48,359 bases of DNA from Deltaproteobacteria bacterium (GTDB taxonomy: Bacteria; Myxococcota_C; UBA6777), in the NCBI GenBank assembly GCA_002731275.1, contig PCBK01000095.1:1-48359 (forward strand). The letters are read 5' to 3'. The notes below the pieces were generated by a model that did no database searches, was not told the origin of the DNA, and saw only the letters and a program-made list of their open reading frames with translations. The stretch's first letter is position 1; every line of letters begins with the position of its first letter. A program made the position numbers and the translations under genes. Below, one piece after another: positions 37,110 to 46,288 of the stretch.

Positions 37110-37937
37110 ATGGACACATTTTCCGTGCTCACGACAGAACCACAAACTGTAGGTGTGGAGTGGTTTGCTGAGATCTCCGACCTCTTGCTCAACAAGACGG
37201 AGTTTGTCGTTGCAGGCATCCCTCACAGGTTCACAGAGATCGAATACTACTACTTCGGTGGTGAACACAAAGACCCCTTTGCACACTGTGATCCATTGCA
37301 ACAGACAACGGCCAAGTGGTACTTTCACAGGGAGTCAGGTTCCTACAGAGGAGGCAGCTTCAAGGGTCTCGATATCAGCTTCGGCAGTGAAGGAATGTTC
37401 GGTGGGATCTTGATTCGCACCATCGAAGACCCAGACGGCAACGAGATCAACGGGTGTTCGTTGTGTGTGGATCATCTCCTCAAGACCACAGGACACGCAA
37501 AAGTCGCCGACCTCGATGGAGAAGTCGCCGAGCGTCTGATCTGGGATGAGAGCAGCCCGATCCACATCCGACACAACGATGCGCTCACAGCGAAAGAGAT
37601 CATCCCAACCGCGCGCGTGGGGTTGACCCTCAAACGAATGGGCAAACATCCGGATATGCCTGCGTTCATCATGAGAGATTATCGCTATCTCACCATCCCC
37701 AAGATCAAAAAGGGCAAGGTCCACACGATCATCGCCTACCACAAACAAGGCCTCTCAGCCGAAGAGATCAAGCAAAAGACACGCAGCCCGCAGCGCACGA
37801 TCAACGGCTACATCGATGCCTTCGATGAGGGCCAGCAGCTCGAAGACTTTCAAAGCTACAAAGGCCAATCCCTCAAGTCAGCCGATGTCTGTCGCCTTCA
37901 TGGGACATGGCATCGCCACTTCGCGACGACCTCCTAA
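37110..37937 (+). CDS. Possible 3-methyladenine glycosylase (AAG)-like protein with C-terminal helix-turn-helix
   Basis: Protein of 275 residues, no confident family. Several segments recall the AAG/MPG glycosylase pattern in the right order. TEIEYY (42-47) resembles the TEVEAY motif with the catalytic Glu. DPFAHC (55-60) resembles DPACHS. SYRGG (78-82), GILIRTIEDPDG (99-110) and TARVGL...YRYLTI (167-195) resemble YRGRT, AVLIRALEP and SPRIGI...RYVS. Residues about 204-245 look like a helix-turn-helix (YHKQGLSAEEIKQKTRSPQRTINGYI). The gene starts 57 bases after pyrC with GGAGG seven bases before the ATG. It could instead be a different DNA-binding protein; the glycosylase link is by eye. Confidence 0.8.
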   Translation: MDTFSVLTTEPQTVGVEWFAEISDLLLNKTEFVVAGIPHRFTEIEYYYFGGEHKDPFAHCDPLQQTTAKWYFHRESGSYRGGSFKGLDISFGSEGMFGGILIRTIEDPDGNEINGCSLCVDHLLKTTGHAKVADLDGEVAERLIWDESSPIHIRHNDALTAKEIIPTARVGLTLKRMGKHPDMPAFIMRDYRYLTIPKIKKGKVHTIIAYHKQGLSAEEIKQKTRSPQRTINGYIDAFDEGQQLEDFQSYKGQSLKSADVCRLHGTWHRHFATTS

Positions 37938-38039
37938 GAACATCCACCCCACCACCTCTTGCTTGTCTCCAAGACTTTCTTTACAATATATCCGCCGAAC
38001 AGACGTAGAAGATCGCGACCCCGTATAGGAGAAGAGAAG

Positions 38040-39209
38040 ATGTCCAACCAGCTAGATAGAGAAGTCCTCGTCTTCCGATTGTTAGCCGGCGAGCTTTCCG
38101 ATGAAGAGGCCACTCAGGCGCTTGATGCGATTGAACAAGAACCCGAGCTGCGCGAACTTCTCCTCCAAAGAGACGCCCTCCAGGAAGCCGCAAAGCATCT
38201 CGTACAAGCCCTCACCATCAGCGAAACCGAGATCCGCGACTACATCCTCGGAAACATGACGCAAGACCAACAACGCACATTTGAGGAGCGTGTCTCCAAA
38301 GACGAAGACGCACAAGACCGCGTCGAACAAGCCAAAAAGCTGCTCAAGACCTTGCAAACCACTCCCTCCACCAACGCCCCCGCCAAAAATGAGACCGCAC
38401 ACTGGGTCGCCGCCAAATCCGAGAAGGTGCTCAGTGACCTCGCTCTTCACAGCGAAGCGCCCGAAGAAAACGACCTCAATATGACACAAGACTTTCGCCC
38501 CGCTCCCTCCAAGGTCCAAACCAACCAAAACGACGACGGCGAACCCAAACCCGCAAAAGACCAACTCACAGCTTCCTACGAAGGCGCGCTCGACCCCGAC
38601 GCCGTCCCCACCGTCGATCTCTCAGACCATCCGGGCCTGACACAAGCCATCGGCTCTGCCGGCGAAGGTCTGCAGCTCGAAACAACAGTCGAATCACCAC
38701 CTCCCCCTGAAGTCCAAGAAGCCGCAAAGGCAGGCAGCCTGACACACACCTTCGATCAACCCCCTCCACCTCCACCAGCCGAACCCAAACGCATGGACCA
38801 AACCGTCGAAGTCCGCGCATCACAACAACCTCCCCCCCCACAAGAGAACAGCCGATACACCGCTGTCCTTGAGTTCCACAGTAAGTCCAACCGCGAACGA
38901 CACACGCTCCAGAGTGGTCCCACACTGATCGGCGCCCTCCACCCATGTCAGATCCAGATCGAAGACTCAGAAGTCTCCGGCGTACACGCAAGACTCCTGT
39001 TCAGCGAGAGCACCGGCGGACTGTGGATCGAAGATCTGCGCTCCACCAACGGCACCTACCTACTTCAAGATGTCCGAAAGATCCGACTGTCTGCACCATC
39101 CCGTGTCGAAGGCAAAGACTACCTCCTGACCTATCCACAAGAACTCAAAAACGGCGACAAACTCCTCGTTGGCGATACGTATATCACCGTCGAGATCCAC
39201 ACCAAATGA
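38040..39209 (+). CDS. FHA-domain protein with anti-sigma-like N-terminus
   Basis: Cytoplasmic protein of 389 residues. Residues 1-100 are helical and acidic (LLAGELSDEEATQALDAIEQEPELRELL), resembling the non-zinc anti-sigma/ASD fold. The middle is a disordered, Pro/Glu-rich linker with runs such as PPPPPP. Residues about 275-385 form an FHA domain (GALHPCQIQIEDSEVSGVHARL, STNGTYL) that should bind phosphothreonine peptides. The ATG at 38040 has AGGAG about eight bases upstream. It is followed by a Ser/Thr kinase gene 94 bases on, so it is a likely substrate or adaptor of that kinase. Its linker has Thr residues that could be phosphorylated (inference). Confidence 0.9.
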   Translation: MSNQLDREVLVFRLLAGELSDEEATQALDAIEQEPELRELLLQRDALQEAAKHLVQALTISETEIRDYILGNMTQDQQRTFEERVSKDEDAQDRVEQAKKLLKTLQTTPSTNAPAKNETAHWVAAKSEKVLSDLALHSEAPEENDLNMTQDFRPAPSKVQTNQNDDGEPKPAKDQLTASYEGALDPDAVPTVDLSDHPGLTQAIGSAGEGLQLETTVESPPPPEVQEAAKAGSLTHTFDQPPPPPPAEPKRMDQTVEVRASQQPPPPQENSRYTAVLEFHSKSNRERHTLQSGPTLIGALHPCQIQIEDSEVSGVHARLLFSESTGGLWIEDLRSTNGTYLLQDVRKIRLSAPSRVEGKDYLLTYPQELKNGDKLLVGDTYITVEIHTK

Positions 39210-39303
39210 CCATCTATCAACAGACACCTTCCCACCTACCAAAAGAGAGCCCGATCGCGTAAAGATCCATTCCTTTTGCCCCAACACAACCGGGAGTCCT
39301 TTC

Positions 39304-42300
39304 TTGCGTTGCCCTCAATGCCACTCAACGTTTCAGCAAGACATCGCCGAGATGTCCTTTTGTCTCCACTGTCGCTTCCCCCTGCGAGACATCGCGCACA
39401 AGTACAAGCTCGCCCGTGTCCTCGGACGTGGTGGCGCAGGGACAGTCTATCTCGCCCATCACATCCGCCTCGCACAACACAACGAACGCGTGATCAAGAT
39501 CATCACGACGCCCCGACGCACAGAAGAACTCGAAGCCCGCTTCTATCAAGAAGTCCAGATCACCGCGTCGCTCTCCCAATCCAATGACCATATCGTCCGT
39601 ATATACGATGACTTTGGTTATGAAAAAGGTCTCGGCTACTACTACGTCATGGAGTACCTACAAGGCCAAAGCCTGCGCGAGCTGCTCGACCAACAAGGCG
39701 CCCTACGTCCCGACGTCGCCCTCCCCCTCTTCCACCAAATCTGTATGGGGATCATCGCCGCCCACAGAGAAGGCGTCATCCACCGCGATCTCAAACCCGA
39801 AAACGTCCAAATCATCAGAAGACCTGACATCCCACTCTTCGCAAAGGTGATCGACTTTGGCATCGCTTACACCCTCACAGAAGACGCCGCGCACATCACC
39901 AAAGGGCTGATCGGCACACCACAATACATGTCCCCTGAGCAGTGCCTCGACAAACCCATCGACCAACGCACCGATATCTACGCGATGGGCGTCGTTCTCT
40001 ACGAAATGCTCACAGGTGCCACGCCCTTCATCACGGACAACACCCCCTCCCAATCAGGCAACTTCGCCGTCATGTTCGCCCACGTCTGGAACGAACCACA
40101 ACCCATGCGCAGACGCTGGCCGACCCTCGCGATCCCTGACACACTCGACGACATCGTACTCAAGATGCTCGCCAAAGATCCCAATCACCGCTACAACACC
40201 CTGCAAGAAGTCCTTCACGAGATCTTACAGGTGATGGAGCTTCCACCTTCGACAGCGCTGCCCTCCTTGCAAAATATCCCGGCGCTCGACAACCACATCA
40301 ATACACCCCGCTCCACCGCACAGCGCCTGACCTCCGTCCCCTACCATACCACACAAGCCTCCTCTCCCTACGACGCGCTCAACAGCATGGAGCGCATGTA
40401 CCTGCAAAAGAGCAATCTCAAAGAGTCGATGACACCGTTCATCGGTCGCGCAGAAGAATTGCAGCGGCTGACACAGCTCTTCACAGAAGGACATCGACTC
40501 GTGACCCTCCTCGGTCCAGGCGGGACAGGCAAAAGCCGCCTCGCGACTGAGTACGGACGCGCACAGATCGAACAACGCGATGGCGGCGTCTGGTTCTGCG
40601 ATCTCACAGAGGCACACAACTTACGCGACCTCCTCAGCGCCGTCGCGACACCGCTTCAGATCCAATTGTCAAACAGCAACACAAACGACGCCATCCAACA
40701 GATCGGTTATGCCTTGCGTTCACGTGGTGACACGCTGATCTTGATGGACAACTTTGAACAGGTCCTTCAACACGCCCCACAGACATTAGGGGTCTGGATG
40801 ACAGAGGCCCCACAAGCGACCTTCTTGTTGACGTCGCGAGAACGTCTGCGGCTGCCCGGCGAGCATCCCTTTGACCTCCCACCGCTCCCAGAAGACGAAG
40901 CGCTCGAATTGTTCAAACAACGGGCCAAAGCAGTCCGTGCGGACTTCGAGATCGATGACAGTAACAGGGAGACGCTCCTTCATATCGTCGAACGACTCGA
41001 CAAACTCCCCCTCGCGATCGAGCTTGCCGCAGCGCGCGTCAACATCCTCAGCCCCGACGCCCTCCTCGACCGTCTCGACAAACGCTTCCAACTCCTCAGC
41101 AGCGGCAGAAAAGAGCTACCACAACGACAGGCCACACTGCGCGGCGCGATCGATTGGTCCTGGGAGCTGCTCGAAGATTATGAACAAGAGACCTTCTCAC
41201 AATGTGCGATCTTTCAGGGCGGCTTCACCCTCGAAGCAGCCGAAGCGATCCTCGACTCTCAATTTGAAGATGCCCCCTGGATTCTCGATCGCATCGAAGC
41301 CCTCAAGGACAAATCCCTCCTGCGTTTTTGGAAGCCTTCACACAAATGGAGCGACACGCGCTTTGGGATGTACGAAAGTATCCGCGAGTACGCCGCCGAA
41401 AAGCTCAAGAAATCGGAACAGCGCGATGACCTCGCGAAGAGACACGCCGCTTACTACCTGAAGCGTGGCAGTGAACTCTCACAAGGCGTCTACCAACACG
41501 GTGGCGTCAAAAAACTCCACAAACTCTTCGAGGAGTCGAGGAACATTCGTGGGATTTACAAACGATTCAAAGAGGACGACCCGCTCCTCGCCCTGCAAGC
41601 TCTCCTCGTCCTCGAACCCGTCTATTCGATGAAGGGTTCTCGCCAAGATTACCTGGAGATGTTGCGCCCACTCCTCTCACTCGATCAAAAAGAAACCAAG
41701 CTCGAACACATCAAAGGTTTTCGCATCCAGGCGGAGATCCTGCGTCGTGTCGGGCAGGTCGACGAGGCTCACAAGACCTTCGCCTTTGCTCTACACGCGG
41801 CAAAAGAACAGGGACATCGCGCTGAAGAGGGAGACATCCTCAACAGAGTCGGCAATCTCACCCGTCTACAGGGCGATAAACAAGGTGCCAAAGACCTCCA
41901 TCTCGAAGCGATGAAGATCTTCAAGTCACTCGACGACAAACGAGGTGAGGCGATCTCCCTTGGACATCTAGGCAATATCCATCGCCTCCTCGGTCATCTC
42001 GACGCCGCAGAGGAGTTTCATCTGCGCGCCCTCTCCCTTCAACAAGAGACAGGTGACAGACGTGGTGAAGGCATCGCGCTCGGCCAGCTCGGCAATCTCT
42101 ACAGAATCCAAGGCCGCCTACACGAGGCCAACAGATATTACGGCCTCGCCCTGAAGATCCACCGCGAGCTAGGCGACCGCAACGGCGAAGGCATCGACCT
42201 CAACAATCTCGGCAATTTGCTCATGAGACAGGGTCGCCTTCGAGAAGCTGAGAAGCACTACAAGAAAGCCCTCGATATCCACAGAAGAAGCGGAGATCGT

Positions 42301-43152
42301 CGCGGCGAAGGCATCGCCTCCGGACAGCTCGGCAATCTCTACAGGATGAAGGGTGACTTTCACAAAGCCGAACCTCTCCAGCGGAATGCCTTGCAATTAC
42401 AACGCACACTCGACGACAAGAGAGGCGAAGGCATCGGGCTCAACAACCTCGGTAACTTGTACCGTTCACAAGGACATTACAGAGAGGCCGAACATCATTA
42501 TCAACAGGCCATCGAGATCCACAAACGCCATCACGACAGGATGGGTGAGGGCTTCTCGCTGCTCTATCTCGGGATCTTGTACCTCGAAGAGCAACGTTAT
42601 CTGGACGCTTCGCGCTCTCTACAGCAGGCGCTCACACAATTTTCCAAACGCCGCGTCAAAGGTCCACAAGGGACTGTCCTGAGTCATCTCGGGACGTGGC
42701 ATCGTCTCGAAGGCCGTACCAAAGAAGCCATACAGTGTTACATGCAGGCGCTTGGGTTGTTGGAGAAGAAAGACCGCCGCGAAGAAGCACGAACACGCGC
42801 ACTCCTCGGCAGCCTACACGCAGACATGGATAAAAAGACCGCTGCGATCAACTCCTTTCAAATCGCCCAACAGCTGCTTGAAAACTACGAAGACCCGCTC
42901 TCCAAAGCGGTCCTTGACATCTCACGTGGTCATCTCGACCTTTCGTACATGCGGGAAGCCATCAAATTCCGCGAACAGGCCGCAGCCGATACACATAAAC
43001 AGGCCGCCCAAGAAAAGCTAGACCTAGTGAATAAGCCCGACTACATCGAGCTTCCTTCTTCGGCACAGGCGCTGAGTATGGCCGCTTGCTCAAGTGAGCT
43101 GCGGATCGCCATACAGTGCCTGGAGAGAGCCCTGCATAGCAGACATCACTGA
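39304..43152 (+). CDS. Ser/Thr protein kinase with zinc ribbon, NB-ARC-type ATPase and TPR array
   Basis: Protein of 1282 residues. An N-terminal CxxC...CxxC zinc ribbon (RCPQC, FCLHC) precedes a Hanks-type kinase: GRGGAG (41-46), Lys65, HRDLKPEN (His160-), DFG Asp184 and GTPQYMSPEQ. Next is a STAND-type ATPase with P-loop GPGGTGKS (404-411), then about nine TPRs (about residues 800-1180) with the motif GNLYRxQGxxxEAExxYxxALxIH. This fits large myxobacterial kinases that sense a ligand through the TPR and ATPase part. The start is inferred as TTG at 39304: GGGAG is seven bases upstream, no ATG lies before the zinc ribbon, and the frame opens at 39169 inside the FHA gene. The next gene follows after 16 bases. 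Confidence 0.92.
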   Translation: MRCPQCHSTFQQDIAEMSFCLHCRFPLRDIAHKYKLARVLGRGGAGTVYLAHHIRLAQHNERVIKIITTPRRTEELEARFYQEVQITASLSQSNDHIVRIYDDFGYEKGLGYYYVMEYLQGQSLRELLDQQGALRPDVALPLFHQICMGIIAAHREGVIHRDLKPENVQIIRRPDIPLFAKVIDFGIAYTLTEDAAHITKGLIGTPQYMSPEQCLDKPIDQRTDIYAMGVVLYEMLTGATPFITDNTPSQSGNFAVMFAHVWNEPQPMRRRWPTLAIPDTLDDIVLKMLAKDPNHRYNTLQEVLHEILQVMELPPSTALPSLQNIPALDNHINTPRSTAQRLTSVPYHTTQASSPYDALNSMERMYLQKSNLKESMTPFIGRAEELQRLTQLFTEGHRLVTLLGPGGTGKSRLATEYGRAQIEQRDGGVWFCDLTEAHNLRDLLSAVATPLQIQLSNSNTNDAIQQIGYALRSRGDTLILMDNFEQVLQHAPQTLGVWMTEAPQATFLLTSRERLRLPGEHPFDLPPLPEDEALELFKQRAKAVRADFEIDDSNRETLLHIVERLDKLPLAIELAAARVNILSPDALLDRLDKRFQLLSSGRKELPQRQATLRGAIDWSWELLEDYEQETFSQCAIFQGGFTLEAAEAILDSQFEDAPWILDRIEALKDKSLLRFWKPSHKWSDTRFGMYESIREYAAEKLKKSEQRDDLAKRHAAYYLKRGSELSQGVYQHGGVKKLHKLFEESRNIRGIYKRFKEDDPLLALQALLVLEPVYSMKGSRQDYLEMLRPLLSLDQKETKLEHIKGFRIQAEILRRVGQVDEAHKTFAFALHAAKEQGHRAEEGDILNRVGNLTRLQGDKQGAKDLHLEAMKIFKSLDDKRGEAISLGHLGNIHRLLGHLDAAEEFHLRALSLQQETGDRRGEGIALGQLGNLYRIQGRLHEANRYYGLALKIHRELGDRNGEGIDLNNLGNLLMRQGRLREAEKHYKKALDIHRRSGDRRGEGIASGQLGNLYRMKGDFHKAEPLQRNALQLQRTLDDKRGEGIGLNNLGNLYRSQGHYREAEHHYQQAIEIHKRHHDRMGEGFSLLYLGILYLEEQRYLDASRSLQQALTQFSKRRVKGPQGTVLSHLGTWHRLEGRTKEAIQCYMQALGLLEKKDRREEARTRALLGSLHADMDKKTAAINSFQIAQQLLENYEDPLSKAVLDISRGHLDLSYMREAIKFREQAAADTHKQAAQEKLDLVNKPDYIELPSSAQALSMAACSSELRIAIQCLERALHSRHH

Positions 43153-43167
43153 AAATGAGGCCATGAC

Positions 43168-44589
43168 ATGTCCGGTACAATCAGAACGTTCGCGTTCCTC
43201 CTGCTCCTCTCTCTGACAGCGCTCCCCCACCTCGCTGACGCCCGTCCACAAGGCCTTTACACACTCGAAAAGGCGTTACAACATAGCAACTGGAGACATC
43301 GCCTTCACGCGATCGAGCAGCTCGCCCAAAGAGGCGATCGCGGCGCACGTATCATGTTGCGTGGGCTCTCCGATCAGGCGTGGCAGGTCCGACGCAAAAC
43401 AGGAGAACTGTTCGCTGCCATGGGTCGCCGCGCCCAACCTTTTTTGTGTCAGGCCCTCACACACACATCACCACGAGCACGACTTCAGGCCGCAGAAGGT
43501 CTGAGCAACGCAGGGAAACCGACGAAGAAGACCCTACGTGCGCTCAAACGAGCCTTCAAGGATCGAGAGCCTGGTGTCCGTATGGCCGTGATGAAGGTGA
43601 TCAAGCAATATACACCGCAGACCTTCTTGCCACTCCTTCCGACATGTTTGGAGGACAAGTATTGGCTGGCGCGCGCACGTTGTGCGGACGCAATCGGTGC
43701 GTACAAGCGCCGCGCAGCGGCGCTCATTCCCCACTTGATTCGTCAAAGCCGTCACAACAAAGAACACATTCGTTTCTCCGTCTTGCGGGCGTTAGGTGCG
43801 ATCGCCAGCCAACCAAAGCGCTCTTTGCCTGCCCTGATCGTGGGACTCGCGGACACACAATGGCGTGTGCGTTGGGCCGCCGCGACAGGGATCGGCGTGT
43901 TCCGGAAAAAAGCCAGACGTGCAGTGCGTCCCCTTCTGCGTGCTTTTCGAGACGCCAAACGCAAGATCCGTGGACCCGCGGCGATCTCCCTCGGCCAGAT
44001 CGGAAGACGCGCGACACGCGCCCTCCCCTTCATCATCGCGCCCCTCCAAAAAGACAAGACGATGGCCCACATATCGAGTAAGCTGTCATCTTCTTTCCAA
44101 CGCGCGATGCTGGCGTTCCAATTACGTCCCAAAGAGAAGCACTTGTTGTACCTGTTCTCACTGACACGCGCAGTCGCAGAGTATGGGAAGCTCGCTGTTC
44201 CTCTGTTGCGCAAGCGGACCTTTAGAGGGAAAGGGATGCCACGGATGTGGTTGTTGTTTTGCTTGGGTCGGATTGGCCCAGCGGCGAGACGTGCGACCCC
44301 ACAGGTCAGGAGATTGCTGACACACCCCAAGCAAGAGGTCCGCTGGATCGCCAGCCTCGTCCTCGCGAGGATCGCCCCTCGTAAACAATCGACCATCCGC
44401 GCCTTAAAGAGACTGAAGGCTGATAAGAGTGAGTGGGTACAGGCGGCCGCAAAACAAGCGCTCTTTCACGCTGAGCTTCCCTACGCCAACCCCAAAGTCA
44501 AACGACTGCCTCAAGCTGAACAAGCTGCCGCACAATTCCTCTACGTAATGCGCAGCAAAGACACCTCCCCAACGCTCCTTTGGCAATAA
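43168..44589 (+). CDS. Exported HEAT-repeat protein downstream of the kinase
   Basis: Protein of 473 residues with a signal peptide (FAFLLLLSLTALPHLADA) and HEAT/PBS-lyase-like repeats (LSDQAWQVRRKTGELFAAMG, LADTQWRVRWAAATGIG, IGRRATRALP). It has about ten repeats and no visible enzyme motif. It follows the kinase gene by 16 bases with a GAGG site before the ATG, so it is in one operon with the kinase and probably the FHA gene. A link between a cytoplasmic kinase and an exported scaffold is an inference from operon layout. It is the third exported HEAT protein of the window. Confidence 0.9.
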   Translation: MSGTIRTFAFLLLLSLTALPHLADARPQGLYTLEKALQHSNWRHRLHAIEQLAQRGDRGARIMLRGLSDQAWQVRRKTGELFAAMGRRAQPFLCQALTHTSPRARLQAAEGLSNAGKPTKKTLRALKRAFKDREPGVRMAVMKVIKQYTPQTFLPLLPTCLEDKYWLARARCADAIGAYKRRAAALIPHLIRQSRHNKEHIRFSVLRALGAIASQPKRSLPALIVGLADTQWRVRWAAATGIGVFRKKARRAVRPLLRAFRDAKRKIRGPAAISLGQIGRRATRALPFIIAPLQKDKTMAHISSKLSSSFQRAMLAFQLRPKEKHLLYLFSLTRAVAEYGKLAVPLLRKRTFRGKGMPRMWLLFCLGRIGPAARRATPQVRRLLTHPKQEVRWIASLVLARIAPRKQSTIRALKRLKADKSEWVQAAAKQALFHAELPYANPKVKRLPQAEQAAAQFLYVMRSKDTSPTLLWQ

Positions 44590-44918
44590 TCATCTCAGAA
44601 CCAGCTTCCCCCTACTCAAACCTCGACACTCTCGGCTTGGCAAGGGGAGCGATGTATACAAGAGGAAGCAGAACCCCCTCAGACGGGCTTCGCCCGCCAG
44701 CTCCCCCTACTCAAACCTCGATACTCTCGGCTTGGCAAGGGGAGCGATGCATACAAAAGAATAAGAGTCAACAACCTCTGCCTAAGGGGAGCAGCTTGAG
44801 AGAGTCTCTGTGTTGACCAGTCCCAGTGAGAACACTCGAAATGACTTGGGGAAGCACAAAGCTCCTATTCAAATTGACAGAGAGCGAAGTGAACGGATTT
44901 GGGAGGGGAGGATTTCAA
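44590..44918. repeat. Intergenic region with a roughly 60-base direct repeat
   Basis: A unit of about 60 bases beginning CAGCTTCCCCCTACTCAAAC at about 44602-44662 recurs at about 44698-44759 with a few changes, including a single-base deletion near its start. A small hairpin CGGGC-TTC-GCCCG (44684-44696) lies between the copies. No gene is supported. The region also contains the 3-prime flank of the Rieske gene. Confidence 0.6.
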
Positions 44919-45260
44919 TCAGTGTGAATTACGTGGTCGTCGTCTTTTGGGTGGCCATTCAAGTTCGATCACACCATCGACTTCACGGATGGTGTAGATC
45001 AGAGCGGCCCGACAATTGATCTTGGAGGTCACGGAGCCGACGTGGAGATTGAAGCGGGCGTTGTGCCAGGGACACAGGACAGTCGTCCCTTCGAGCGTCC
45101 CTTCAGACAGGGGCGCGCCCATGTGGGGGCATTGATTCTCGATCGCATAAACATTCCCTTCGACACGGAACACGGCGATCTCTTCGTCTTCAAATTTTCG
45201 GCACAGAGAGCCACCTTCGGCGAGGTCTGATGAATTCGCGTAAAATATCCACTCAGGCAT
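44919..45260 (-). CDS. Small Rieske [2Fe-2S] ferredoxin-like protein
   Basis: Cytoplasmic protein of 113 residues with one Rieske cluster. The ligands are CPH (Cys44, His46) and CPWH (Cys63, His66). It resembles stand-alone Rieske ferredoxins and NirD-like subunits that pass electrons to oxygenases or reductases. The ATG at 45260 is preferred: GGAG is nine bases upstream, and the TTG at 45266 would be too close to it. It ends with a basic tail (PKRRRPRNSH). It is divergent from the selenocysteine peroxiredoxin-like gene; 215 bases between the two starts should hold both promoters. A shared redox role is plausible but unproven. Confidence 0.92.
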   Translation of the reverse strand: MPEWIFYANSSDLAEGGSLCRKFEDEEIAVFRVEGNVYAIENQCPHMGAPLSEGTLEGTTVLCPWHNARFNLHVGSVTSKINCRAALIYTIREVDGVIELEWPPKRRRPRNSH

Positions 45261-45475
45261 CTTCAATGTCTCCTTTTGTTGTGGCTCGATTCGCCAGATA
45301 GAAGGTCCGTTTGTGTACTTTGGTACCTTTTGTGTGTATCACAGATGAGCCCCAAACATCACCAATGGTTGCAAAGATTTCTCGGACACCACCGTTTTTT
45401 GCGTGTATATTGCAAAGACACTTCACATACCACCCCAACCCGTTTTTGCGGCCTGGGTGAGAGAAAGGACGAAAG

Positions 45476-46288
45476 ATGTACGCACAGATACAGCTCTGGA
45501 GTAGCGTCGTAGGTCTCGTGGTTGTCGTTGCTGGGTGGGTCCACTACCTCGCGCTGATCCCACAGGAGAAAGTCCCCGCAAGACCCACACTCCACACGTC
45601 ACTGATGGGACTCTCGATCCTCGCGATCGTCGCCACGTTCACAGTGGGGATCGTGATGGGACAGGTCCCCTCTGTTGTCTCTTGGATCCTCGCCGGAAAT
45701 GTCGTCGTCCTCGGCGGATTCTTTTTGTACTTGTTGACACAAGCGCCTTTACCGGATCAGGCGATCAAGGTCCGGCTCGGAGAACCCTTCCCACTGCTCA
45801 CTGCCCCTGACAGCCAAGGGACGATACACAGCTCAGAGACATGGAAGGGAAAACGTGTACTGTTCAAGTTTTTTAGAGGGTACTGGTGACCTTATTGCGC
45901 CGCTGAGTTGCAGCGGTTCGACCAGATGAAGCCTTTGTTTGACCAGTACAATGTGAGCGTGATTGCGCTGAGTAAAGATACGCAAAAAGAGGTCGCATTC
46001 CACCTTGAGAGGGACGGATTGGAGAATGTATTGTTGTTGTCCGATCCAAAGCTTGAGATGATCCGAAAATTCGGTCTTGAACATCACAAAGCGCTGGAGT
46101 TTATCACCTGGAATGTCTTGGGCATCCCACTCGGTGTCCCCGGAGGGTTTAAGACAATGGCGATCCCTACATCGATCTTGCTCGACGAAGAAGGTGTCGT
46201 GCGATGGATCGATCAGGCCGATGATTACAGACAACGCGGCGATGAACAACGTATCCAAACCGCCCTCGAAGAGGTCTTTTCATCGTAA
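45476..46288 (+). CDS. Membrane-anchored peroxiredoxin-like selenoprotein (in-frame UGA)
   Basis: One 270-residue gene interrupted by a TGA at 45887-45889 that I read as selenocysteine 138. Before it: three membrane segments (about residues 8-27, 42-62, 68-90) and the start of a thioredoxin/AhpC-TSA fold (GEPFPLLTAPDSQG, then RVLFKFFRGYW). After it, in the same frame: PYC-AAELQRF and the rest of the fold (VSVIALSKD, AIPTSILLDEEGVVRWI). The motif is RGYW-U-PYC, matching the WCPYC redox site of AhpC/TSA-like Prx with Cys replaced by Sec. A SECIS-like hairpin follows directly. Start supported by AAAGGA six bases upstream. It is likely a thiol peroxidase or disulfide reductase at the membrane. 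Ordinary gene calling would report two truncated ORFs. Confidence 0.88.
45899..45917 (+). promoter_or_regulatory. Candidate bacterial SECIS element
   Basis: CCGCTG-AGTTG-CAGCGG (45900-45916) is a perfect 6-bp stem with a 5-base loop, extended by one G-U pair. It lies inside the coding sequence just after the TGA; the loop begins 16 bases after it. The loop has G in its second position followed by U. This fits the published bacterial SECIS features (apical loop with G in the first two bases, 16-37 bases from the UGA). Confidence 0.7.

Noticed and set aside
45887-45889. TGA as a true stop, making the peroxiredoxin-like gene a pseudogene
   Set aside because: The frame resumes in phase without any indel, the motif position is the catalytic Cys site, and a SECIS-like hairpin follows. 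Selenocysteine is the simpler reading.
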